A stretch of 64,000 bases of DNA from assembly GCF_001046895.1 (NCBI RefSeq), contig NZ_CAQI01000048.1, positions 124,001 through 188,000 on the forward strand. The letters are read 5' to 3'. Shown here piece by piece: positions 8,132 to 15,281 of this stretch (position 1 is the first letter of the stretch; each line of letters opens with the position of its first letter). The notes beneath the pieces are model-generated. The model did no database searches. It was not told where the DNA came from and worked only from the letters and a program-made list of their open reading frames with translations. This DNA comes from Pseudarthrobacter siccitolerans (GTDB taxonomy: Bacteria > Actinomycetota > Actinomycetes > Actinomycetales > Micrococcaceae). Both the position numbers and the translations under genes were made by a program.

Positions 8132-9028
8132 CTACTTTTCGCACCCGATGCCGTCGCCATCCCTGTCGAGGTGCGTGCCGTAGCCCGGCATTCCGGCACG
8201 CACCGGTGCGGCACCTGCCGCCTTGGCGGCGGCACAGTTGGCGTAGTAGACCGACGCCGGTGCCGGCGCAGCGGGAGCAGGAACAGCGGGAGCAGGAACA
8301 GCAGGAGCGGGTGCTGCGGGAGCCGGTGCAGGCTTCGCTGCCTGCTGGGCAGCTGCTTGCTGTGCGGCGGCCGCGTCAGCTGCAGCCTTGTCGGCGGCAG
8401 CCTTTTCCGCGGCAGCCTGCTCTGCTGCAGCTTTCTCCGCAGCTGCCTGCTCTGCCGCAGCCTTCTCCGCGGCTGCTTTTTCTGCCGCTGCCTTCTCCGC
8501 AGCAGCCTTCGCAGCGAGGACGCGCTTTGAATCGGATTCGGTCATCCAGACCAAGCGCTCATCGCTTCCCGTGGTGCAGACATAGGTCTGGCTGTTGTAC
8601 TTCTGCGTTGCAGCAGCGGTGGTGCACTTCGAGTTCGCGGGGTTCGTGGCGGTGGGTGTGGGTGTTGGTGTAGCAGTGGCCGACTTCTGCACCGGGCTGA
8701 CGAGGGTTGCCTTGTCGGTGTCTTCGCGCGGAGCCGCCGTCGCGCCAACTATGCCCGAGCCGAGGGCAAACACCACGAAGCCTGCCACAGCTACCAGTCC
8801 TCCTGATTTCCGGTGGGGCAGCCCAACCCAGGACCGGCGCTTGAACAGCAGCGCATAAAGTCCGGTCAGCAAGGCAACCAGGCCAAGGAGGAACAGCACA
8901 ATCCCCAGGCCACCCACTATGGCGAAGGGGATCAGTACCAGCAGCAGGACTGCGGCCACGATCCAGAAGAGCACGGTCGGCTTCCAGCGGCCCTGTTGGC
9001 GGCCTGGAATATATGGATTGTTTGTCAC
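8132..9028 (-). CDS. membrane-anchored Ala-rich stalk protein with C-terminal Excalibur domain
   Basis: A 298-residue surface protein. The N-terminus has three hydrophobic helices (about 17-36, 38-58 and 74-94), then a Thr/Pro-rich spacer, a DUF-like Cys-containing segment (CTTAAATQKYNSQTYVCTTG), a KAAAE coiled stalk (about 165-215), a Pro-Ala linker, and an Excalibur calcium-binding motif at the end (YANCAAAKAAG and LDRDGDGIGCEK). Excalibur domains occur on extracellular actinobacterial proteins. The start is GTG at 9028, preceded by GGGGGA. It lies downstream of a second Excalibur gene with a near-identical ribosome-binding region (GGGGGAAA-CA-start), suggesting related control or duplication. 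Confidence 0.85.
   Translation of the reverse strand: MTNNPYIPGRQQGRWKPTVLFWIVAAVLLLVLIPFAIVGGLGIVLFLLGLVALLTGLYALLFKRRSWVGLPHRKSGGLVAVAGFVVFALGSGIVGATAAPREDTDKATLVSPVQKSATATPTPTPTATNPANSKCTTAAATQKYNSQTYVCTTGSDERLVWMTESDSKRVLAAKAAAEKAAAEKAAAEKAAAEQAAAEKAAAEQAAAEKAAADKAAADAAAAQQAAAQQAAKPAPAPAAPAPAVPAPAVPAPAAPAPASVYYANCAAAKAAGAAPVRAGMPGYGTHLDRDGDGIGCEK
8257..8519 (-). repeat. Pro-Ala and KAAAE tandem codon repeats inside the Excalibur stalk gene
   Basis: About 260 bases encode first a KAAAE/QAAAE heptad-like repeat and then repeated PAPA units. The DNA is correspondingly repetitive (GCAGCC-type units of 12-15 bases), so copy number may vary between strains by slippage. Confidence 0.75.
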
Positions 9029-9093
9029 TGTTTCCCCCTAGGAATGTTTGTGATGGTGATACAGATGGGGTTTGGACGCCCCAAGACTTTGGG

Positions 9094-10248
9094 TCAGCTT
9101 TCGCAGGCGACGCCGTCCAGGTCGCGGTCCAGCCCCGCCCGGTAACCGGCCTGGCCTTCAAGAATCGGTGCGACGCCAGCGGCTTTGGCCGCCGCGCAGT
9201 TTGCGTAGAAGACGGCGGCAGGTGCGGGCGCAGCCGGGGCAGGGACAACCGGCGCGGGCGCCACAGCAGCCGGAGCAGGTGCGGCAGGTGCAGCAATGGC
9301 CGGCGCAGGTACAGAGGAGGCTGCAGGTGCCGGCGCACCAGCGGCGGCACCCTGGTTCCTCGGTGCCGGCTGGCCCGTGCAGCCGGCAAGGATGTTTGCC
9401 ATCGCGTCGTGCTCGGCCTGGGTAACCCACAGGCTGTACGCCGCCTTCACGGAAATCTGCCGTGCGACGTACTCGCACCGGAAACCCTTGTTGGGCGGCA
9501 GCCAGGTGGCGGCGTCGCCGTCGCCCTTTTTCTGGTTGGTGGGGCCATCCGTCGCCTGCAGGTTCAGCGGGTCGTTGGCGAAGGCCGTCAGCTGCTCGGC
9601 GGTCAGCTGCTGTGCGCCCTTCTGCCAGGCATCGCTGAGGGCAACCACGTGGTCGATCTGGACGGCGGTGCTGGTCCCGCTCCCCCGCTGGAAGCTGATG
9701 CTGGTGCCCGTGTACGGGTCCGCCAGCGTTCCGGTCTGCACTTTGCAGGGAACACTGTTGGTGAAGGTGATGCCCGTCAGGTCGCGCTGGAGGATGTCGT
9801 TCCGGGTGTCGCAGCCGTTGCGGTCAACGTCCGCCCACGCCTGCCCGAACAGGCCCCGGTCGTAATCCGTTTTGGGTGCCCGGCCCTTGATGGGCAGCGT
9901 GGCCAGCAGGTCGACCGCCTTGCTGGCGAAGTCCGGCTGCGGGTTCGGCGCGAGGGCCGCCTGCGCCACCGCGTCGGCAGTTTCGCGGTCAGGCGGTTCC
10001 GCAGTTTCCGGGACGGCGGGAGCGGACGACGGCGCGGCGGCAGCTTCTGCAACTGCGCTCGCCTGGGCCGGGGCGGCCGTAGCCGTGCTCGCCGAAGCGG
10101 CAACTTCCAGGTCCGCAGACAGGACACGCGGCAGGGCGACAGCACCGGCGATAAAGAGTGCGAAAGAAACGCCCAGGGCGATTGTCCCTGACTTCCGTGC
10201 CCGTCCGGGTCTCCGTGCTGCCCCCTGCGCCTTCCCAAACTTTGACAA
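9094..10248 (-). CDS. secreted or anchored HNH nuclease (DUF1524) with C-terminal Excalibur domain
   Basis: A 384-residue protein with an N-terminal hydrophobic anchor or signal (about 22-42), an Ala/Pro-rich spacer, a DUF1524/HNH endonuclease domain (about 100-270) with the core VQIDHVVALSDAWQKGAQ and the later DPLNLQATDGPTNQKKGD, then a Pro-Ala linker and an Excalibur motif ending LDRDLDGVACES. Such proteins are extracellular nucleases, perhaps for nutrient scavenging or competition. The start is TTG at 10248 with GGGGGA seven bases upstream; an ATG at 10261 lies in another frame. An intrinsic terminator-like hairpin abuts the ribosome-binding site (see leader). Confidence 0.87.
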   Translation of the reverse strand: MSKFGKAQGAARRPGRARKSGTIALGVSFALFIAGAVALPRVLSADLEVAASASTATAAPAQASAVAEAAAAPSSAPAVPETAEPPDRETADAVAQAALAPNPQPDFASKAVDLLATLPIKGRAPKTDYDRGLFGQAWADVDRNGCDTRNDILQRDLTGITFTNSVPCKVQTGTLADPYTGTSISFQRGSGTSTAVQIDHVVALSDAWQKGAQQLTAEQLTAFANDPLNLQATDGPTNQKKGDGDAATWLPPNKGFRCEYVARQISVKAAYSLWVTQAEHDAMANILAGCTGQPAPRNQGAAAGAPAPAASSVPAPAIAAPAAPAPAAVAPAPVVPAPAAPAPAAVFYANCAAAKAAGVAPILEGQAGYRAGLDRDLDGVACES

Positions 10249-10373
10249 TGTTTTCCCCCATAAAAAAGGCCCGGCAATGAGCCGGGCCTTTTGCCTAAGC
10301 CGCGTTGGTTACAGCTGGGAGCCTATGTGCCGGGAAGCGGGTAAAAGCCGAAATTCATCCAAACCTGAGGCAA
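10249..10373 (-). promoter_or_regulatory. structured leader resembling a riboswitch or attenuator upstream of the HNH-Excalibur gene
   Basis: Read on the minus strand, a 6-bp outer stem (TTGCCT at 10373-10368 with AGGCAA at 10296-10291) encloses about 70 bases rich in short conserved-looking strings (GGATGAAT, CCCGCTTCCCGG, AGCTGTAACC). It is followed directly by a 12-bp GC-rich hairpin and six Ts (10292-10262), then the ribosome-binding site. The outer stem and the terminator share two bases. I do not recognise the RNA class. Confidence 0.5.
10262..10292 (-). terminator. intrinsic terminator placed before the HNH-Excalibur start codon
   Basis: AAAAGGCCCGGC and its complement form a 12-bp stem with a 5-base loop and a T6 tail on the minus strand, ending 14 bases before the TTG start. 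The upstream VOC gene already has its own terminator at 10452-10492, so this one is better read as an attenuator. It is symmetric enough to act on the plus strand too, but nothing is transcribed towards it there. Confidence 0.75.
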
Positions 10374-10451
10374 CTTTGACGTTCTCTTGATCCAACCTTG
10401 ATGATGCTTGTCGCACAGCAATATTCGCGCTTCACAATTGCGGGCCCACAA

Positions 10452-10492
10452 GATAAAGCCCGCGCGGGCAGGCTGCCCGCGCGGGCTTTATC
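10452..10492 (-). terminator. terminator of the VOC gene: perfect 20-bp inverted repeat
   Basis: Two exactly complementary 20-base arms with a single central base, rich in GC and flanked by ATAAAG/CTTTAT, start six bases beyond the VOC stop codon. On the minus strand the descending arm ends in TTTAT. Confidence 0.8.
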
Positions 10493-10497
10493 AAGCG

Positions 10498-10878
10498 CTA
10501 GGCGCGCTGGGTGATGTTGAGGATGTTGCCCTCGCTGTCCAGGAACCAGGCCGACTTTCCCCAGTCGCTGCTCGCAACGCCGTTTTCCGTCTTCAGGCCG
10601 GGAAAATCGTAGTCTTCGAACGTGACGCCGCGGCCTCGCAGTTCTTCCATTTCGCGGTCGAGGTTGTCCACTTCCCAACCCATCTGGGTGTTCTTGGCCG
10701 AGCCCGCATTGTCTGTCTGGTAAACGAGGAAACTCGTCCCCTTGCCACAGGTGTACATCAGGCTGTCCTCTTCCATGGAACCGCCGGGTTCAATGCCCAA
10801 CTTGTCCCGGTAAAAGTCCCTTGCCCTGTTGATGTCCTTGGCCGGAAGGACAGCCATGATTGCTGAATCCTTGAGCAT
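10498..10878 (-). CDS. VOC (glyoxalase/bleomycin-resistance fold) family protein
   Basis: A 126-residue protein with the paired beta-alpha-beta-beta-beta units of the vicinal-oxygen-chelate fold: MAVLPAKDINRARDFYRDKLG, the SLMYTCGKGTSFLVYQTDNA strand pair, and a closing GKSAWFLDSEGNILNITQ. This subgroup lacks some of the usual His metal ligands, so the reaction is unknown. The ATG at 10878 follows AAGGA; the longer open frame to 11214 has no such signal and is not used. It is monocistronic, with a strong terminator. Confidence 0.9.
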   Translation of the reverse strand: MLKDSAIMAVLPAKDINRARDFYRDKLGIEPGGSMEEDSLMYTCGKGTSFLVYQTDNAGSAKNTQMGWEVDNLDREMEELRGRGVTFEDYDFPGLKTENGVASSDWGKSAWFLDSEGNILNITQRA

Positions 10879-11099
10879 AATGAATTCCTTTTGTGCATTC
10901 TTATCGCGATGATGGCGATGCTCTCCCCCGGATGCAGTCCTGGAACGTCTATGTCCACGACCGCGTGGCCGTCCACTCCGCCTGCTGTGGGCGGCTACCT
11001 GGGACTCTGCAACGCCCCGCCAGCCATACCCGGCGCGAGGGTCCCCGAAGCCTATGTGGCCATTATGGGACTGAATTGCCGCTTCGGAAATAGGGAGCC

Positions 11100-11612
11100 C
11101 TAATCTCCCCGCTTCTGTTGCAGGCCCTTCGCATACGCGGCCTGCCCTGCATGCTGGAGGCAGTCCGCGATTGTGCTGACCAGCCGCACGCCCAAGGTGA
11201 CCGGCGGGTCCCACCGCGTATCAACCACACGGTCCAGGTCCTCGTCGCTGAGTGTCCGCACATATTCAACCGTCTGCCGGTGAACCGCGCCGTAATACTC
11301 CTGCAGCAGCTCCGCCGGGGCCCGGACGGCATCCACCTGGTCACTGGTGTGCCCGTAGCCGGTATCCCGGGGCCGGAGCGGGAGGCCGAAGCGGCCCACG
11401 AAGTCCTGACTGAACCAAACCTGTTCCAGCCCTGCCGCATCTGCGACCTGGACATCCTCCACCCGCGCCAGGTGCCAAACCAGCCACGCGATGGAGTTGC
11501 CGGTGGCGGCCGGCCGCATGGCGAGGGAGCCGCCGTCGAGCCCTTCCAGCGTTGCTTCCACCGTTTCCCGGATCCTGCCGAACGCATCCAGCAGCAGTTC
11601 GTTGGATTTCAT
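11100..11612 (-). CDS. DinB-like (DUF664/mycothiol-dependent transferase family) protein
   Basis: A 170-residue DinB-fold four-helix bundle with metal-binding-type histidines in WLVWHLARVED (about 45-55) and CLQHAGQAAYAKG near the end. Actinobacterial members of this family use mycothiol in detoxification or conjugation; the cosubstrate here is inferred from family and lineage. Its start overlaps the stop of the small upstream gene (ATGA at 11609-11612), so the pair is probably translationally coupled. Confidence 0.88.
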   Translation of the reverse strand: MKSNELLLDAFGRIRETVEATLEGLDGGSLAMRPAATGNSIAWLVWHLARVEDVQVADAAGLEQVWFSQDFVGRFGLPLRPRDTGYGHTSDQVDAVRAPAELLQEYYGAVHRQTVEYVRTLSDEDLDRVVDTRWDPPVTLGVRLVSTIADCLQHAGQAAYAKGLQQKRGD

Positions 11613-11812
11613 TTCGGCTCTTCGTTTTCCGGTTCCGGCTTGTCGCGGGCCTCCCGCAGGCGCTGCTCCAGTTTGGCCTCGGCATCCCTCCGCCGGTACC
11701 CGATGGATCGGGCTTGTTCAGCCGTGGGATGGCGGTGTTCCCGCTCCCATGCATGGTCATTCACCCCGGTGGAGGGCGCTGCACCGTCCACCGGTTCGCT
11801 GTTTTCACCCAT
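11609..11812 (-). CDS. small charged hypothetical protein, 67 aa
   Basis: A short hydrophilic protein, unrecognised. The central segment NDHAWEREHRHPTAEQARSI is followed by a helical charged region EAKLEQRLREARDKPEPENEEP. The ATG at 11812 has no good ribosome-binding site and is chosen mainly because the frame ends in a four-base overlap with the DinB start. The open frame continues upstream across the bpa stop, but the extension is arginine-rich and looks non-coding. Confidence 0.5.
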   Translation of the reverse strand: MGENSEPVDGAAPSTGVNDHAWEREHRHPTAEQARSIGYRRRDAEAKLEQRLREARDKPEPENEEPK

Positions 11813-11883
11813 ACCGGATGGTCTCACAGGCGGTGAGGGGGTTCCAGAAGGAACAGCCCGGGCGAGCCGCCAGGTCATGCTCG

Positions 11884-12408
11884 TCAGAGGTACTGGCCGG
11901 GAGGTTCGACGTCGTGGGCTGGTTTGGCTTCGCCATGTCCCAGGGGGCCCGCATCCATCCCGGCTGCCGGAATAACGCCTGGCGGAAACGGACCAGGCTG
12001 CAGCGGCCCCAGCATTTGGCGTGTTGCCACCTGCTTGGCAGCTATGGCGGTCTGGATGTCCTGCACCAGCCCGCCGATCCATCCGGACAGCTGCGCCTGG
12101 CCAATCCGCAGTTCCTCCTCCGAGCCCGGCGATCCGCTGGTCAACGGCTGCCACAGCCGCTCGAGTTCCTCGGCCGGACCGGGCGCGAGGCTGTCCTGGA
12201 GTTCTTCGACGGACCGCTGGTGGATTTCCGCCAAACGTGCCCTCGCCTGCTCATCGAGCGGGCCTTTGTGTACTTCGTCCAGCAGGCGGAGGAGGCTGGT
12301 TCCGATGCGCATCACCTTGACCGGGTCTTCCACCAGCCGGGCGAGCGGGCCGCTGCCGGCCGCTTCACCGCTGGAATCGGTGGGCTGGCTTTCAGGTCCA
12401 ATGGTCAT
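11884..12408 (-). CDS. bpa: bacterial proteasome activator Bpa/PafE (DUF2587)
   Basis: A 174-residue helical protein of the Bpa/PafE family, a ring-forming, ATP-independent activator that docks on the 20S proteasome of actinobacteria and feeds it unfolded substrates. The four-helix core runs from about 30 to 145 (PVKVMRIGTSLLRLLDEVHKG, LARLAEIHQRSVEELQ, QLSGWIGGLVQDIQTAIA). The C-terminus ends PGQYL, the HbYX-like docking motif. GGAGGAA stands six bases before the ATG at 12408. A perfect 16-bp palindrome lies at the likely promoter. No other proteasome genes are in the window. Confidence 0.93.
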   Translation of the reverse strand: MTIGPESQPTDSSGEAAGSGPLARLVEDPVKVMRIGTSLLRLLDEVHKGPLDEQARARLAEIHQRSVEELQDSLAPGPAEELERLWQPLTSGSPGSEEELRIGQAQLSGWIGGLVQDIQTAIAAKQVATRQMLGPLQPGPFPPGVIPAAGMDAGPLGHGEAKPAHDVEPPGQYL

Positions 12409-12460
12409 GGCTATTCCTCCCAGCTGCTGCAATGCGGGTCGCCGATCAGGGACAAACTAA

Positions 12461-12476
12461 GGTAAGTATACTTACC
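12461..12476. promoter_or_regulatory. 16-bp perfect palindrome GGTAAGTATACTTACC upstream of bpa
   Basis: The palindrome contains TATACT, which reads as a good -10 element for bpa on the minus strand, 57 bases before the start codon. It looks like a regulator-binding site overlapping the promoter. A degenerate relative (GGTAAG-CATG-CTTTCG) precedes the TerC gene at 48436-48451. Confidence 0.6.
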
Positions 12477-12531
12477 ATTTCCCGCAATGAGCAGCCGGCG
12501 AGGAAAACCCAGGATCAGGTCAGTCCCTGGC

Positions 12532-12876
12532 TTACTTCCGGATCTCCGCCATCCGCAGCCGGACCATCTCCTCCACCACGTCATCGGGAACGGGCTGGTC
12601 CGGGGTGAACCGGACAGTGCCTTTGGAGAGCGAATAGCCGACGAGTTTGGGGGCCACGGCGTCCACCACAGCGGGCGAGAACGGGAAGATGGAGAGGTGC
12701 TTGGCCGCCGCCACCACTCCGATCAACGGTTTGCCATCCAGCTTCAACGCGGGCATGCCGTAGCTCATTCCTTCGACGGCCTCAGGCGCGAGGCCGCGCG
12801 CAAGCCCAACGATGTGCTCCAGGCACTCGCGGTCAGGCTCGGACATTGCGGCGAGGGATTCGTCAACGGCACCCAT
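12532..12876 (-). CDS. DUF1801/YdhG-like small protein
   Basis: A 114-residue protein of the YdhG/DUF1801 fold (iron-chaperone-like in fungi, unknown in bacteria). Family marks are EGMSYGMPALKLDGKPLIGVVAAAKHLSIFPFSP and the ending LSKGTVRFTPDQPVPDDVVEEMV. It is soluble and monocistronic. A second DUF1801-type gene lies divergently 130 bases away, so the two may be related in origin though they are clearly different in sequence. Confidence 0.85.
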   Translation of the reverse strand: MGAVDESLAAMSEPDRECLEHIVGLARGLAPEAVEGMSYGMPALKLDGKPLIGVVAAAKHLSIFPFSPAVVDAVAPKLVGYSLSKGTVRFTPDQPVPDDVVEEMVRLRMAEIRK

Positions 12877-13006
12877 GCGGTCATCTTAGCCCTGCAGAGT
12901 CGCACGACGGCGGGACACAGCTTCCAGCGCCGGCCACCCCTTCCCCTTGCAGTAAGAACGGTGAACCATGGGCCGTGAGGCCGCCGACGTTTGAAGGACT
13001 GCATCA

Positions 13007-13408
13007 ATGAGCTATGAGAAGGACCCCCGCGTTGACCAATACATCGATCCCCTTCCGCCATGGCAGCAGGCCATTTGCCGGCAGGTGCGGGACCTGGTCC
13101 ACGCGGCCGATCCCGCCGTCGAGGAAACCATCAAACGCACTGTCCAGCCCTACTTCGTCCTGCAGGGCAACATCTGTGCCCTGCTGGCGGCAAAGGACCA
13201 CGTCAACATCTTCCTTTACGACGGCGGACTCACCCCGGACCCGAACCACATCATCACCGGCGGCCACGGGAACAAAACGGGCCGGATGATTTCCTACTAT
13301 GAGGGCGACCCCATCCAGGAAGAAGCCCTGCTCGAGATGTTCCGGGCGATCATCAAGGTCAACCGAGCCGGAGGCTGGCGGAAGGCCAAGGCGGGTTCCG
13401 GCGATTGA
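13007..13408 (+). CDS. DUF1801 domain protein
   Basis: A 133-residue protein with DUF1801 features: the opening DPRVDQYIDPLPPWQQAICR, the VEETIKRTVQPYFVLQGNICALLAAKDHVNIFLYDGG core, and a helical end with the charged GGWRKAKAGSGD. Function is unknown. It is divergent from the other DUF1801-type gene. No strong Shine-Dalgarno is seen, but the start matches the family. Confidence 0.85.
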   Translation: MSYEKDPRVDQYIDPLPPWQQAICRQVRDLVHAADPAVEETIKRTVQPYFVLQGNICALLAAKDHVNIFLYDGGLTPDPNHIITGGHGNKTGRMISYYEGDPIQEEALLEMFRAIIKVNRAGGWRKAKAGSGD

Positions 13409-13427
13409 GCCCGGCGCTCCGTCCGCC

Positions 13428-13555
13428 GGTGGTTGAGCTCGTCGAAACCCGATCGTTGAGCACATTGGAACCCAGTGGTTGAGCCCGCCGTAGTCAGGCG
13501 CGGGTTGGTCCAGCCGCCAGCGCCAAGGCAGCCGCGGGTTGAGCATGTCTGACCG
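13428..13555. repeat. cluster of degenerate GGTTGAGC-N2-GTCGAAA intergenic repeats
   Basis: The best copy is at 13428-13450 (GGTGGTTGAGCTCGTCGAAA, then CCC). Degenerate copies follow at 13451-13473, 13474-13495 and about 13534-13555, roughly head to tail. The same unit recurs at 44044-44133. Such dispersed elements are common between genes in Micrococcales. Confidence 0.65.
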
Positions 13556-13599
13556 CGGGAGGTTAGGGGGCGGCTGGGGGCGCGAAACCCGGCGACGAG

Positions 13600-15171
13600 T
13601 CAGGCGGGTGGGGCGTGCAGGAACCACTCGAGTGCTTGTTCTCCTGGGGAGAGCCCAAGGTAGATAAAGTCCGGCGGATCACCCGAGGCTTCGTGTAGTT
13701 GTTGGGGCCAGTGTGGTGGTTCCCAGTCGTGGTGTTCGGCTTTGTAGTGCCGGCCGGTGGGTGAGGTCCAGCCGGGTGGTTCGTTCCGTGTTGCCGGTGT
13801 TGGTGTCCAACTGGTGGCATGTTTGAGGCGGTGGTGTTTTGGGCAGAGTTGGGCCAGGTTGCTGATCCCGGTGTTGCCGCCGTGCTGCCAGGCTTGAAGG
13901 TGGTCTGCTTCGTTGTCAAGGGAGGGGTTGTTGCAGCCGGGGAAGGTGCATTTTCCGTCCCGGAGTTGCAGTGCTTTTTTCATTGCTTTGGTGAGCCGGT
14001 AGCTGGTGCGGCCGATTTCCAGCGGCGCGCCGTCCCTGGGGTCCACCAGTACCCGGTAGAACGAAGTGGCGCCGCCTTCGACGAGTTTGCGGGCCATGGA
14101 CGCGGGGATCGGGCCGTAGCCATCCAGTATTGCTGGCTCATCGGTCGTGCCCATCAGGGAGAGGGCCGGCACGGTGACGAGGACATCCGCTCTGGGTGCC
14201 GGGACGTTGCCTAAGGCGGCACCCGCGTAGGTTTCACCCGGCTTGCCTGCAGCCGCGCCGCTTTGTCCCAGGCTGCTTTGTCCTGTGCCGGCCTGTCCCG
14301 CGCTGCTTTGTCCTGTGCTGCTTTGTTCTGTGCTGGTTTCAGGGCTGGCGTGAAGTGCCGTTCCGGCGCCGAGCAGGAGGCTGGCGGCGATGTCGGGGCG
14401 GAGTTGTGTCATGGTTCGGGGTTCGTCCGGGCCTTGGAGGCCGCGGGCGAGGGCGGTGGTGCGGTTCCAGATCGCTGAGGCCTGGTCCGCGGGAACGTAG
14501 AGGGAAACCCGGGCCATGCCGTCGCGGTCCGGGGTGTATTCCATCCGCCGGTCCGCGGCGCATTTGGCGTGGCGCTTCTCCAGGCTCTCCGGGTGGTGGC
14601 GTTCCCGCCAGGTCCTGGCCTTGGCACGGAACCTGTACGCGGGTATCTCCCCGATCGGGGCGGCCGTAGGCGGCCTGGGCACCTCCGGGTCCAGGAACTG
14701 CGCCTCCAGTGCCGCCGCACCGGCGGGGTCAAGGCCGGCGGTTTCCTCCACCATGACCAGGGCGTGCGGCCAGCTGATCGTCCCGGCCTGCAACGCCGAG
14801 AACGTCAGCGGCAACTCGTTGGCCACGGTGTGGGACGCGGCCAGGAACGCACCCGCTGCCCGGGGACCGAGGGCCAGGAGGGCGCCGATTTCCGCCGCGA
14901 CAGCCATCTCCAGCGCCTGCACCGGCATGTCCGGCCCGGCGATGGCCTGGGCAGTGTCCGCGTACGTCACAGCAGCCCGGGCCTTCACAGCGGCGAACCC
15001 GGCCTCAGCGGTGCGCGCCCCGGCAAGGATGTCCAGGCACCCATCACCCAGGCCGGCCAACGGATCAGCAGCCGAGAACGGCTCCAACCCACAGCCCTCC
15101 GCCTCGGCATTGAGCACGGCAAGGGCAGCATTGATGTCCTCAAACGCCTTCATCACCGCCGCTTTCCCCAT
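13600..15171 (-). CDS. DUF222 / 13E12-repeat family protein with C-terminal HNH endonuclease domain
   Basis: A 523-residue member of the multicopy actinobacterial 13E12/DUF222 family. The DUF222 domain fills about 40-400. A C-terminal HNH nuclease follows, with LRDGKCTFPGCNNPSLDNEADHLQAW and CPKHHRLKH, which carries the CxxC and His metal ligands. Between them is a Gln/Ser/Gly-rich repeat (QSSTGQSSAGQAGTGQSS). These genes are often seen as mobile or recombining copies, but their role is not established. The ATG at 15171 is the first that starts with family-like sequence; one 18 bases further in is an alternative. A second copy runs off the right edge. Confidence 0.88.
   Translation of the reverse strand: MGKAAVMKAFEDINAALAVLNAEAEGCGLEPFSAADPLAGLGDGCLDILAGARTAEAGFAAVKARAAVTYADTAQAIAGPDMPVQALEMAVAAEIGALLALGPRAAGAFLAASHTVANELPLTFSALQAGTISWPHALVMVEETAGLDPAGAAALEAQFLDPEVPRPPTAAPIGEIPAYRFRAKARTWRERHHPESLEKRHAKCAADRRMEYTPDRDGMARVSLYVPADQASAIWNRTTALARGLQGPDEPRTMTQLRPDIAASLLLGAGTALHASPETSTEQSSTGQSSAGQAGTGQSSLGQSGAAAGKPGETYAGAALGNVPAPRADVLVTVPALSLMGTTDEPAILDGYGPIPASMARKLVEGGATSFYRVLVDPRDGAPLEIGRTSYRLTKAMKKALQLRDGKCTFPGCNNPSLDNEADHLQAWQHGGNTGISNLAQLCPKHHRLKHATSWTPTPATRNEPPGWTSPTGRHYKAEHHDWEPPHWPQQLHEASGDPPDFIYLGLSPGEQALEWFLHAPPA
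14260..14345 (-). repeat. 15-base-type tandem repeat coding for QSS(T/A/L)GQ in the DUF222 gene
   Basis: Repeated CTGCTTTGTCCTGTG-like units (plus-strand reading) encode the Gln/Ser/Gly-rich linker between the DUF222 and HNH domains. The units are imperfect and in frame. Confidence 0.65.
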
Positions 15172-15281
15172 AACCCCATCATCACAGGGGGTCTGACAAT
15201 TCCCTCGGCACCGTGAAGCCAGAGGGAGCCAAAGCGAAAAGCCAGGTCGCGCAAGGCTACATTGGTCCCTGCCCCGTGACC

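Noticed and set aside
8257-8519. CRISPR-like spaced repeats
   Set aside because: The repeats are in-frame KAAAE and PAPA codons inside a gene, without unique spacers.
9989-10261. ATG-started frame (90 codons) overlapping the HNH-Excalibur start
   Set aside because: Different frame from the nuclease, Arg/Cys-rich translation; the TTG at 10248 better fits the ribosome-binding site and anchor sequence.
11813-12154. Upstream extension of the 67-residue gene before DinB
   Set aside because: It overlaps the end of bpa and reads as Arg/Pro/Gly-rich non-coding sequence.
14260-14345. CRISPR or mobile-element repeat
   Set aside because: Short in-frame tandem codons for a Gln/Ser/Gly linker.
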